DNA of 11,587 bases from Caryophanales bacterium UBA1245 (GCA_002308275.1 DBWF01000044.1:775-12361), one strand, 5' to 3'. Counted from the first letter of the stretch, positions 1 to 6,211 are shown. Translations and numbers: made by a program. Notes: generated by a model not told the origin, from the sequence alone.

Positions 1-203
1 CGGCCGGTACTTGCCATACACTCAATTTTAGTGATGACGGGTGTTAATATTTTAAGTTTACTCTCTAGTTTTCTAGCTCCTCTAACGATTAAGGATACTA
101 GACCATGTTCAGTTAAAAACGTGATTTTAAGAGCATCTTCTTTATATAAGTCTTGTCTAATGACAATTCCGGTAAATTTATCTTTATCGATTGTTGCGGC
201 CAT
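1..203 (-). CDS. recO: DNA repair protein RecO, N-terminal fragment (cut by window edge)
   Basis: Sixty-seven codons are visible from the ATG at 203..201; the gene runs off the left edge. RecO is a RecF-pathway recombination mediator that helps load RecA onto SSB-coated single-stranded DNA. The visible part matches the N-terminal OB-fold of the family: a TGIVI strand (residues 11-15), then a TEHGLVSLIVRGARK segment (31-45) and a serine at 48, the usual 'GxxxxxxxGarkxxS' pattern. The zinc-binding and C-terminal helical parts lie outside the window. The start is 1 nt after the era stop codon and has only a weak Shine-Dalgarno (GAAGAA), so translation is probably coupled to era. The era-recO order is common in Bacillota. 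The identification rests on a short fragment plus this context. Confidence 0.85.
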   Translation of the reverse strand, partial: MAATIDKDKFTGIVIRQDLYKEDALKITFLTEHGLVSLIVRGARKLESKLKILTPVITKIECMASTG

Positions 204-204
204 G

Positions 205-1104
205 TTATTCTTCGTACCCATATTCTTTCAAATAACGTTTTTGGTTACGCCAATCTTTTTCAACCTTCACAAAAAGCTCAAGATAAACCTTTTGATCAAG
301 GAATGAGGCGATATCTTTACGAGCAGCAGTACCAATTTCTTTAATTTTGGCACCACCTTTACCAATAATAATCGCTTTTTGACTAGGGCGTTCCACAATA
401 ATCGTAGCTTGAATATTGACAAGATTTTGTTTATCGCTTTGTTTCATGGCTTCAACCGTCACCGCAACACTATGTGGTACTTCTTTTTCTGTCAAAAGCA
501 AAACCTTTTCCCGAATGATTTCACCAACCACAAAGCGTTCTGATTGGTCAATGATTTCATCTTCACTATAGTATTGAGGCCCATTTGGCAAAGTATCGTG
601 TATTGCTTTTAATAAATCTTCTACACCCAAATGGTTTTCAGCACAAATCTTAAATTCAGAACCATGTTTTAACTCTTGATACTTACTTTGAAGACTATCA
701 AATTCATCCTGATTTTTGACTAAATCCATCTTATTATAAATAAGGAAGGTTTTAATACCACTTTCATTTAATGTATTAATTAAAGCAGCGTCTAGTTCGT
801 CAAAACGTTTTGTAGCATCAACCATTAATAAGACTAAATCCACCCCCGCAAGACTTTGGAGTGCGGCTTCATTCATAAATTCGCCTAAAACATTAAAAGC
901 TTTATGAAAACCAGGAGTATCAACAAAAATGATTTGCGCATCATCCGTTGTCAAGATACCTTGGAGCCGGTTTCTGGTCGTTTGGGCTTTAGGCGTTACA
1001 ATCGCAACCTTAGTTCCTAGAAAATGGTTTAAAAGCGTACTCTTACCAACATTAGGACGACCTAGAATTGCCACAAAGCCTGATTTAAAGTTTGTTTTCA
1101 TCAT
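205..1104 (-). CDS. era: GTPase Era (ribosome assembly, 16S rRNA binding)
   Basis: A 299-residue protein, the normal Era length. Era is a small GTPase that binds the 3' end of 16S rRNA and checkpoints 30S maturation. GTPase motifs are intact: G1 GRPNVGKS (15-22), the TTR segment near G2 (42-44), G3 DTPG (62-65) and G4 NKMD (124-127). G5 is a less usual CAEN (154-157) where SA is normal. The C-terminal KH domain (about 200-280) carries the GKGG loop (248-251) that contacts RNA. I chose the ATG at 1104 because GGAG lies 9 nt upstream and the family begins with a short lead into 'FKSGFVAI'; an in-frame start at 1143 would add 13 unrelated residues. It overlaps cdd by 20 nt and ends 1 nt before recO. 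Identification is very secure. Confidence 0.98.
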   Translation of the reverse strand: MMKTNFKSGFVAILGRPNVGKSTLLNHFLGTKVAIVTPKAQTTRNRLQGILTTDDAQIIFVDTPGFHKAFNVLGEFMNEAALQSLAGVDLVLLMVDATKRFDELDAALINTLNESGIKTFLIYNKMDLVKNQDEFDSLQSKYQELKHGSEFKICAENHLGVEDLLKAIHDTLPNGPQYYSEDEIIDQSERFVVGEIIREKVLLLTEKEVPHSVAVTVEAMKQSDKQNLVNIQATIIVERPSQKAIIIGKGGAKIKEIGTAARKDIASFLDQKVYLELFVKVEKDWRNQKRYLKEYGYEE

Positions 1105-1498
1105 TGAGGCAATCTCCAGTAAATTGATAAGGCAATAATTCACTCACCTTTATTGAATAAGTATTGATTAATTTTGGATTAATCAATGTTACAAGGGCTT
1201 CTTGATTCATGAGTTCACAAATAACTTGGCGACAAGCACCACAAGGACTAGATGGAGTAACTGTATCAGTAGCCACCACGAGTTCAATGATATCATCTTT
1301 TCGGTAACCTTTTGAGTATGCCGCAAACAATGCACTGCGTTCAGCACAATTACAAAGTCCATATGAAGCATTTTCAACATTGGCACCGATGATGTATTCA
1401 CCATTTTTTAGTACTAAACAAGCACCAACTCTAAATCCAGAATAAACGGCATAAGCATTTTGCATCGCATCAAGTGCTAATTGATATTTCTTTTCCAT
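1085..1498 (-). CDS. cdd: Cytidine deaminase (homotetrameric type)
   Basis: A 137-residue protein of the short, tetrameric cytidine deaminase class, which hydrolytically deaminates cytidine and deoxycytidine to uridine and deoxyuridine in pyrimidine salvage. The zinc site is complete: C51 in the CAE motif, C86 and C89 in PCGACR, with E53 as the proton-shuttling glutamate. N40 and E42 in the NVENAS segment are the usual ribose contacts. The ATG at 1498 is preferred because GGGAG sits 8 nt upstream inside the end of ybeY; an in-frame TTG at 1513 would put that site inside the gene. It follows ybeY after 1 nt and overlaps era by 20 nt, so translation is probably coupled along the operon. In Bacillus the neighbouring dgkA normally lies between ybeY and cdd; it is absent here. 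Confidence 0.97.
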   Translation of the reverse strand: MEKKYQLALDAMQNAYAVYSGFRVGACLVLKNGEYIIGANVENASYGLCNCAERSALFAAYSKGYRKDDIIELVVATDTVTPSSPCGACRQVICELMNQEALVTLINPKLINTYSIKVSELLPYQFTGDCLNDENKL

Positions 1499-1499
1499 C

Positions 1500-1943
1500 T
1501 TATTCTCTCCCAATCTTCATAATATTTAAAATTTCATCTTGCTTAGCAAACATTATTTTTTCTTCTTCAGGTGTTTGATGATCATAGCCATGCAAATGAA
1601 GAATACCATGACATGCTAAAAAAGTAAATTCTCTTAAAACTGAGTGTCCATAATTAGTTGCTTGTTCGTTAACCTTTTCATAGGAAATAAAAATATCACC
1701 CATTTCGGTAGGAAAATAATCTAACCCATCAGCTAGGGCAAAACTAATAACATCAGTTGGGGCATCAATATGTCGATATTCTTTATTAATTTCCCAAATC
1801 TTCTTATTATCAACAATAATAATTGAAATGAAATGCTTTCCTTTATAAGGAAACTGTTTACTAACTACCTTACTTAGTTTTTTGATGACTTTTTTGGCAT
1901 TAAAAGGGAATTCATAATCACTAATGTAATTGATTTTAAGCAT
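1500..1943 (-). CDS. ybeY: Endoribonuclease YbeY (16S rRNA maturation)
   Basis: A 147-residue UPF0054-family metalloprotein. YbeY is a single-strand endoribonuclease involved in 16S rRNA 3'-end maturation and late 70S quality control, and interacts functionally with Era and S11. The diagnostic zinc motif H-x3-H-x5-H is intact (H112, H116, H122 in HGILHLHGYDH), followed by the usual acidic helix with E126-E128. The conserved 'TDVISFAL' strand (63-70) and 'MGDIFIS' strand (81-87) are also present. The ATG at 1943 is supported by AAGG 8 nt upstream; an in-frame ATG at 1967 would add eight residues and lacks a site. The start overlaps the end of phoH by 8 nt, indicating coupled translation in the phoH-ybeY-cdd-era-recO transcript. 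Confidence 0.97.
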   Translation of the reverse strand: MLKINYISDYEFPFNAKKVIKKLSKVVSKQFPYKGKHFISIIIVDNKKIWEINKEYRHIDAPTDVISFALADGLDYFPTEMGDIFISYEKVNEQATNYGHSVLREFTFLACHGILHLHGYDHQTPEEEKIMFAKQDEILNIMKIGRE

Positions 1944-2892
1944 TATCTTCACCTTCATATTTTTCAATAATCTTCGAAACTAATGGATGACGCATTACAT
2001 CAATCGAACTAAAGTTTACAAAACGAATTTCAGGCATTCCTTTAAGGAGGTTAATAGCTTCAATTAAACCGCATTGTTGCTTAGTTTGGAGGTCAATTTG
2101 GGTAATATCACCCGTAATAACCATTTTAGAATTAAAACCAAGACGAGTTAGGAACATTTTCATTTGATTTGTTGTTGTATTTTGCGCTTCATCTAAGATA
2201 ATAAAGGCATTATCAAGCGTGCGACCACGCATATACGCGATTGGTGCAATCTCAATGATTCCTTTTTCCATCAACTTATCCGCTTGTTCAACACCAATAA
2301 TGTCGTGAATAGCATCATAAATCGGAATCAAATAAGGATCAATCTTCTCTTTTAAGTCACCAGGTAAGAAACCTAACTTTTCCCCAGCTTCAACCACTGG
2401 GCGGGTGATAATGAGTTTCTTGATCTTATTTTTCTTAAGTAGACTTAGTGCATATGCGACCGCTAAATAAGTTTTTCCGCTCCCCGCAACCCCTACTGCG
2501 AAAACGATATCGCTATTTTGAAGAGCTTCTAAATACTTCTTTTGGTTAATCGTTTTAGCAACGATACTTCGACCATCTACTGTATTAACAAAAAGCATAT
2601 TTTTATGGAAGAAAGCTTCAACCTCGGATAATGGATAATTCTTAAGCATTGCAATAATACTTAGGAGTTCTCTTTCTCTTACAACTTGAGCCCGATCAAC
2701 AAAAATCTTGATGATTTTAATAATCTTTTCAATCGTTTCGGCTTGCTCTTCATCACAAACAAGACTGTCGTTTGTAACAACAATCTTGCATTTTAAAGCA
2801 GCTTCCATAATTTTAATATTTTTGTTCATTGGCCCAAGGATTGCGGCCTCCATACTTGGATTTTCAAAAAGATATACGACTTTTTCTTTCAT
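1936..2892 (-). CDS. phoH: PhoH-like ATPase
   Basis: A 318-residue cytoplasmic P-loop ATPase of the PhoH/PhoL family, normal length. The family resembles the nucleotide-binding half of superfamily 1 helicases and is tied to RNA metabolism and ribosome maturation through its constant pairing with ybeY; the exact reaction is not settled. Visible motifs: an N-terminal segment with ILGPMNKNI (18-26) typical of the family, Walker A GVAGSGKT (134-141), ITRPVVEAGEKLGFLPGD (162-179) with the conserved arginine, Walker B IILDEAQN (231-238), and the TGDITQID sensor segment (260-267). The ATG at 2892 keeps the usual N-terminus, though its Shine-Dalgarno is poor (GAG only 4 nt away; better GGGAG and AGGA copies lie farther upstream). 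It is the first gene of the operon and has a promoter just upstream. Confidence 0.96.
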   Translation of the reverse strand: MKEKVVYLFENPSMEAAILGPMNKNIKIMEAALKCKIVVTNDSLVCDEEQAETIEKIIKIIKIFVDRAQVVRERELLSIIAMLKNYPLSEVEAFFHKNMLFVNTVDGRSIVAKTINQKKYLEALQNSDIVFAVGVAGSGKTYLAVAYALSLLKKNKIKKLIITRPVVEAGEKLGFLPGDLKEKIDPYLIPIYDAIHDIIGVEQADKLMEKGIIEIAPIAYMRGRTLDNAFIILDEAQNTTTNQMKMFLTRLGFNSKMVITGDITQIDLQTKQQCGLIEAINLLKGMPEIRFVNFSSIDVMRHPLVSKIIEKYEGEDNA

Positions 2893-2923
2893 TACACTCT
2901 ACTTTTCCTATTCTCCCTATCTT

Positions 2924-2932
2924 ATTATACCA
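2924..2932 (-). promoter_or_regulatory. Extended -10 promoter for the phoH-ybeY-cdd-era-recO operon
   Basis: On the minus strand the sequence reads TGGTATAAT, a perfect TATAAT hexamer (2929..2924) with the TG extended element one base upstream. No convincing -35 hexamer lies at 16-18 nt (AAAGAA at 17), so it should depend on the extended -10. The predicted start is near 2917, giving a leader of about 25 nt before phoH. The position just downstream of the rpsU terminator suggests the operon is transcribed separately from rpsU. Confidence 0.7.
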
Positions 2933-2984
2933 AAAAGCGAACTTTTTTCTTTATAATTTGATATAAAAACATCCAAATAGTAAG

Positions 2985-3006
2985 AAAAAAAGGCTGTGAA
3001 GCCTTT
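2985..3006 (-). terminator. Rho-independent terminator of rpsU
   Basis: Minus-strand reading gives AAAGGCT, loop TCAC, AGCCTTT and then a run of T (complement of the A-run 2985..2991). The stem is 7 bp, at 3006..3000 and 2995..2989. It begins 9 nt after the rpsU stop codon and separates rpsU from phoH. Confidence 0.85.
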
Positions 3007-3014
3007 CTTACTAA

Positions 3015-3194
3015 TTAATAACGACGACCTGCTTTACGAGCAGCACGTCTTTTTTCTTTACGAACATCACTAGGTTTCATGTAATGTTGTCTTTTACGAG
3101 CTTCTACAAGGGTACCGGCTCTTGAAACATCACGTTTGAATCTTTTTAGTGCATCGTCAAGTGTATCATTTTCACGAACGATAGTTTTTGGCAT
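3015..3194 (-). CDS. rpsU: Small ribosomal subunit protein bS21
   Basis: A 59-residue, strongly basic protein starting MPKTIVREND. S21 is a small 30S protein near the 16S 3' end that helps base-pairing between mRNA and the anti-Shine-Dalgarno. The middle part with LDDALKRFKRDVSRAGTL (12-29) and the Arg/Lys-rich tail ending GRRY are typical of the family; length is normal (about 57-70). It has a near-ideal ribosome binding site (GGAAGGGGTGA, 7 nt before the ATG), its own consensus promoter and its own terminator, as expected for a highly expressed ribosomal protein. In Bacillus rpsU also lies close upstream of the phoH cluster, so the neighbourhood is conserved. Secure. Confidence 0.97.
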   Translation of the reverse strand: MPKTIVRENDTLDDALKRFKRDVSRAGTLVEARKRQHYMKPSDVRKEKRRAARKAGRRY

Positions 3195-3232
3195 TTCTTA
3201 GTCACCCCTTCCAGCACTCTAAAATCTTTAAT

Positions 3233-3261
3233 ATTATACACTAATTTCGAAAAATAAGCAA
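3233..3261 (-). promoter_or_regulatory. rpsU: Sigma-70-type promoter of rpsU
   Basis: On the minus strand, -35 TTGCTT (3261..3256) and -10 TATAAT (3238..3233) are separated by exactly 17 nt, with TG two bases before the -10. The predicted start is near 3226, leaving a leader of roughly 30 nt that contains the strong ribosome binding site. It starts only 10 nt after the stop codon of the upstream fusion gene. No terminator is seen in that gap, so some read-through into rpsU is likely. Confidence 0.85.
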
Positions 3262-3270
3262 GTAAAATGA

Positions 3271-4695
3271 TCATTTGTTAGTAAGTAAGTTAGTAGCTTT
3301 TGTTAAAAAGTAATGTGCTATTTGATCAAAATCTAAATTTAATAGTTCATTTAACCCCGTTTTCGCTTTAAAGAGGGCTACTAAATACCAACTTATGGCT
3401 TGCATTGCATACCATAATTCAATTATTGTTTCATCACAGCCATTTAATGGACGATTTAAAGCCATCGATAAAAGATTTTTACCAATTGCTAAATCATTAT
3501 TGCCAAAACAAGCATAATCATAATACGGATCATTATTACCAGTGAATTCTAAATCAATTAGCACATCGCCATTCTTAGTAAAGAGCCAATTAGATAACTG
3601 CGCATCATTATGACAGCTTACCATTGGGCGTTTTGATAAGAATTCTTGATAAGATTTTAACTTAGCCACATTATTATAATATTCTTGATCTAATTGAATG
3701 CCAAAGAATTGGCAGAGGCGTTCAAAATAAAATAGTCTCTTGTAAGGATCATAATCATTAGCTAGTTTTGGTAGTTTGTGGAAGGCTTCAAGCGTCTTAA
3801 CCATCTCAAATTCACTCATATATTCTTCATCTGAATCAATATATGGTGAAATTTTAACACCAAATTCATGATCAAAGTATTCATATTGTAAAAATTCATG
3901 TCTACCATTAACCATTTCTAGCATATTGTACTCAATATTACGGTCAACAAACATTTCAGCACAGTCACCAGGCAACCGAGCAACCTTTTTAAACAAATCA
4001 AATGCTAAAAGGTAAGTATTATTACTCATTCCACCAGGAAATGGTGTAATCGATAGCAACTGGCAATCAGGATATATTTGTTTAGCAAGATTAGTCAAAT
4101 AGTTTTGATGATTGTCGATGCCAAAATAAAAATTTAGTTTAAAAACGAGATGCTTAATCGCATAATAGCGATGACTACAACGGTTCTTCTCTTCACCAGA
4201 TAATTCAGCCATTGTTTTATTAAAACCATCAGGCATAAAAATCGAGTCATACCCAAAACCATTGGTGCCTTTTTCGGCTTTTGTAATGCAGCCATCAACC
4301 CGACCAGTTGAAGAAATAAGCCGGTGTCCATCATAAAAGATCAAAGCTGTTTCGAAATAAGCCTGTCGATTATGCTCATTTGCAAGCCGCTCTAAGACAA
4401 GATTTCGATTGCCCTGGTCCCCAAGGCCTGAAAACCTTGCCGCATTTATCCCCGGCTCGCCACCTAAAGCATCAATAAAAAGGCCGGTATCATCACAAAC
4501 AACGGGTATTTGATATTGATCATAATAGTATTTTGCTTTAATAAGGGCATTTTCCCATAAGGTTTGACCATCTTCAGCAGGTTCGCTACATTCTTCTAAA
4601 TCACTTAATGTTAAAAAATCAAAACCAAACTGGTTAAGTAGTCTTTTAAATTCTTCTACTTTACCATGGTTATGAGAAGCAATTAATAATTTCAT
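3271..4695 (-). CDS. Fusion protein: RdgB/HAM1 dITP/XTP pyrophosphatase + LicA-type choline-kinase-like phosphotransferase
   Basis: One uninterrupted frame of 474 residues. Residues 1-190 are a complete RdgB/HAM1 domain, which hydrolyses non-canonical dITP/XTP to the monophosphate and pyrophosphate: SHNHGK (7-12), DDTGL (68-72) with the catalytic Asp, GGEPGINAARF (78-88), GFGYD (146-150) and SHR (174-176). Residues about 195-474 are an APH/choline-kinase-fold domain closest in motif to bacterial LicA: GGMSNNTYL (221-229), VARLPG (238-243), the Brenner motif HNDAQLSN (362-369; H362, D364, N369) and IDLE (380-383; metal-binding D381), then NDPYYDYA (388-395). Both active sites look intact. LicA enzymes phosphorylate choline; the true substrate here is unknown. 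The ATG at 4695 has AGGAG 8 nt upstream. The stop is TGA. No ATG occurs between residues 163 and 222, so separate translation of the kinase is unlikely. No cytidylyltransferase partner (LicC) is in the window. Confidence 0.88.
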   Translation of the reverse strand: MKLLIASHNHGKVEEFKRLLNQFGFDFLTLSDLEECSEPAEDGQTLWENALIKAKYYYDQYQIPVVCDDTGLFIDALGGEPGINAARFSGLGDQGNRNLVLERLANEHNRQAYFETALIFYDGHRLISSTGRVDGCITKAEKGTNGFGYDSIFMPDGFNKTMAELSGEEKNRCSHRYYAIKHLVFKLNFYFGIDNHQNYLTNLAKQIYPDCQLLSITPFPGGMSNNTYLLAFDLFKKVARLPGDCAEMFVDRNIEYNMLEMVNGRHEFLQYEYFDHEFGVKISPYIDSDEEYMSEFEMVKTLEAFHKLPKLANDYDPYKRLFYFERLCQFFGIQLDQEYYNNVAKLKSYQEFLSKRPMVSCHNDAQLSNWLFTKNGDVLIDLEFTGNNDPYYDYACFGNNDLAIGKNLLSMALNRPLNGCDETIIELWYAMQAISWYLVALFKAKTGLNELLNLDFDQIAHYFLTKATNLLTNK

Positions 4696-4718
4696 AATTA
4701 TCTCTCCTATTGCTAATT

Positions 4719-4724
4719 ATTATA
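4719..4724 (-). promoter_or_regulatory. Probable -10 box for the RdgB-kinase fusion gene
   Basis: The minus strand reads AAAGAGTATAATAA, a perfect TATAAT 23 nt before the start codon. The best -35-like hexamer (TTACAT, 4749..4744) is 19 nt away, longer than optimal, so the promoter is weaker on paper than its neighbours. The region also holds the divergent promoter of the 4839..5795 gene, about 60 nt away. Confidence 0.6.
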
Positions 4725-4785
4725 CTCTTTTTTTAATGACTTAATGTAAAAAAGGCTTTAAAATCATAAATAAAAACTTTTTAAT

Positions 4786-4814
4786 TTGAAAAAAAAGGAA
4801 TTATATGATATAAT
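4786..4814 (+). promoter_or_regulatory. Sigma-70-type promoter of the zinc-ribbon CPBP gene
   Basis: TTGAAA (4786..4791) and TATAAT (4809..4814) are 17 nt apart, with an extended TG (4806..4807) one base before the -10. The predicted start is near 4821, just ahead of AAGGAG (4825..4830), which lies 8 nt before the ATG. This is a complete, strong promoter with a very short leader. Confidence 0.85.
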
Positions 4815-4838
4815 ATAAAAAAATAAGGAGAATTAATT

Positions 4839-5795
4839 ATGATTTGTCCAAGATGTAAAAGTGAAATTAAAGATGAAACCGCAACATTTTGTGAAATGTG
4901 TGGTTATGAATTAGATAAAGATCCAAATGAATTTGAAGAAATTCAAGAAACTCCGGTAAAACGTGGCCTATTTACCTTCGAAGAAAGAGAAAATCCTCTT
5001 CCTTGGTGGCGTTATTTAGTTACGATTGGGGTTTACTTTGGCATTATGGAGATTGGCGCTTTTCTATTCCAACTCCTAATGATGTATATTTATACAGCAA
5101 CCACTGGTCAACCAGTTCAAATTGATGGAGCCTATACTCCTGAAGCTGCTAATTTTATCAATATTTGGGTTCAAATTCTAACTTATGCAACTGTCACTGC
5201 CGCAACCGTTATTCTTCTTTGGAAACCAATCCTATCAGATGTTAAATATAGTAGTTCTCGCGTGGGTAAAGTTTTTGCTCTTATTGGAATTGGGATTGCA
5301 GGTGTGTATGCAGCGAACATTTTATGTAATATTTTGTTTACCATCATTGAATTATTCTTAGGCAAGGGCTTCTTAACTGGTGATTCACAAAATCAACAAG
5401 CAATTGAAGAAATGATTTACAGTGCTAAGCCACTAGCATTTACCCTTTATGCTGTTGTCTTAGTCATTGGTGCACCTGCTGTTGAAGAATTGATCTTCAG
5501 GAAATCATTATGCACCTTACTTGGTAAGTTTAAACGAATCTGGCGCATTGTTTTCTCAGCCGTTTTATTTGGAAGTATCCACGTTGTTGTAGCAATGCTT
5601 GGTTATGCAATTAGTGGATTATGGGATTTACTACTAAAAGAATTCATTTTAGGTATTCAGTATATTGCAATGGGCGCTGTCCTTGCTAGTGCATACGAAT
5701 TTTCTAATAAAAATGTCGTTGTTTCATTTACAATTCATGCGATTAATAATTTACTAAGTGTGATAGCAATCATTTATTTAATGCTCATAAAGTAA
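4839..5795 (+). CDS. Zinc-ribbon CPBP-family intramembrane glutamic endopeptidase (CAAX protease-like)
   Basis: A 318-residue membrane protein. The N-terminus carries a short zinc ribbon, CPRC (3-6) and CEMCG (18-22), then a charged linker (about 25-55). From about residue 57 several hydrophobic segments follow (near 57-85, 107-128, 144-173, 198-215, 237-255, 270-285, 293-316). The C-terminal half holds the CPBP (Abi/CAAX) signature in order: EELIFR (E216, E217, R221), FGSIH (H248) and FTIHAINN (H300, N303/N304). These are the catalytic residues of Rce1-like intramembrane proteases, so an active peptidase is likely. Substrates are unknown; bacterial members take part in bacteriocin immunity, peptide processing or protein sorting. 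It stands alone, divergent from the fusion gene and convergent with the HU gene, so context gives no function. No bacteriocin-like small gene is adjacent. Confidence 0.87.
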   Translation: MICPRCKSEIKDETATFCEMCGYELDKDPNEFEEIQETPVKRGLFTFEERENPLPWWRYLVTIGVYFGIMEIGAFLFQLLMMYIYTATTGQPVQIDGAYTPEAANFINIWVQILTYATVTAATVILLWKPILSDVKYSSSRVGKVFALIGIGIAGVYAANILCNILFTIIELFLGKGFLTGDSQNQQAIEEMIYSAKPLAFTLYAVVLVIGAPAVEELIFRKSLCTLLGKFKRIWRIVFSAVLFGSIHVVVAMLGYAISGLWDLLLKEFILGIQYIAMGAVLASAYEFSNKNVVVSFTIHAINNLLSVIAIIYLMLIK

Positions 5796-5799
5796 AATG

Positions 5800-5830
5800 A
5801 AAAATCAGTCTTTTAGAAAGGCTGATTTTT
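5800..5830. terminator. Bidirectional terminator shared by the CPBP gene and the HU gene
   Basis: An 11-bp stem, AAAAATCAGTC (5800..5810) with GGCTGATTTTT (5820..5830), containing one G-T pair and a 9-nt loop. U-rich runs follow on both strands (TTTTTATTTTT on plus; TTTTTCATTTT on minus). It starts 4 nt after the CPBP stop, and its right arm overlaps the HU stop codon by 2 nt. Confidence 0.9.
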
Positions 5831-6107
5831 ATTTTTGATTGATAGCGTCTTTTAACTTCTTACTTGATACAAAGCGAACACGATAACCGCCTTTAACAAG
5901 TTGACGTTCACCGGTAATCGGATTAACGCCATAATAATCTTCTTGAAGCACTTTTTCAAAAGTTCCAAAGTTGCTAATCATTACTTTATCTTCATTTGCT
6001 AGTCCATAGGCTAAGATTTCAAACACCTGGCTAACAACCTTTTCGATATCTTGACGATAATAATCACTATTTTGATAGATAGCATCAATTATATCATTCT
6101 TTTTCAT
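5829..6107 (-). CDS. hup: HU-family nucleoid DNA-binding protein with a divergent arm
   Basis: A 92-residue protein of HU/IHF length. HU dimers bend and coat DNA without strong sequence preference. The helical N-terminal body (MKKNDIIDAI...) is followed by the hallmark ISNFGTFEK (44-52), NPITGE (62-67) at the arm tip with the intercalating proline P63, and SKKLKDAI (82-89) in the closing helix. The arm between 53 and 61 reads VLQEDYYGV, where typical HUs have several Arg/Lys; this could lower DNA affinity or change its specificity. The ATG at 6107 has GGAGG 7 nt upstream; an in-frame TTG at 6155 would lie inside the promoter and is rejected. Its consensus promoter suggests high expression. 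It could be a specialised HU paralogue rather than the main nucleoid protein. Confidence 0.9.
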   Translation of the reverse strand: MKKNDIIDAIYQNSDYYRQDIEKVVSQVFEILAYGLANEDKVMISNFGTFEKVLQEDYYGVNPITGERQLVKGGYRVRFVSSKKLKDAINQK

Positions 6108-6126
6108 AATAATTCCTCCAGTTACT

Positions 6127-6155
6127 ATTATACTCTTTATTTTTATAAATGTCAA
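6127..6155 (-). promoter_or_regulatory. hup: Perfect-consensus sigma-70-type promoter of the HU gene
   Basis: The minus strand reads TTGACA (6155..6150), 17 nt, TATAAT (6132..6127): both hexamers and the spacing are ideal. The predicted start is near 6120, and a GGAGG ribosome binding site follows within about 5 nt, giving a very short leader. Confidence 0.92.
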
Positions 6156-6183
6156 AAAAAATAAGGCAAAAAGCCGATTTTTT

Positions 6184-6211
6184 AAAATAAAAAGGCAAGA
6201 TATTCTTGCCT
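6184..6211 (-). terminator. Rho-independent terminator of ntdP
   Basis: Minus-strand AGGCAAGA, loop ATA, TCTTGCCT gives an 8-bp stem (6211..6204 with 6200..6193), followed by TTTTATTTT. The stem overlaps the last two bases of the ntdP stop codon region. It separates ntdP from the HU promoter. Confidence 0.88.

Noticed and set aside
929..1138. Open frames opposite era, mutS2 and rnhC (e.g. 929..1138, 7690..7917, 8794..9090 on plus)
   Set aside because: They lie antisense to well-identified genes, have no recognisable domains or promoters, and are expected by chance.
1105..1143. Longer era start at 1143 (13 extra residues)
   Set aside because: The extra residues do not match Era N-termini and lie inside cdd, and the GGAG site fits the ATG at 1104.
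4100..4150. RdgB-kinase join as an assembly or frameshift artefact
   Set aside because: The frame is continuous with normal codons through the linker and both domains are complete; I found no sign of an error, though only read data could exclude it.
6108..6155. Longer HU start (TTG at 6155)
   Set aside because: It would start within the -35 box of the perfect consensus promoter; GGAGG sits 7 nt before the ATG at 6107 and the shorter form has normal HU length.
6161..6180. Extra hairpin GGC-AAAAA-GCC upstream of the HU promoter
   Set aside because: A 3-bp stem is too short to be a meaningful terminator; the 8-bp hairpin at 6193..6211 accounts for ntdP termination.
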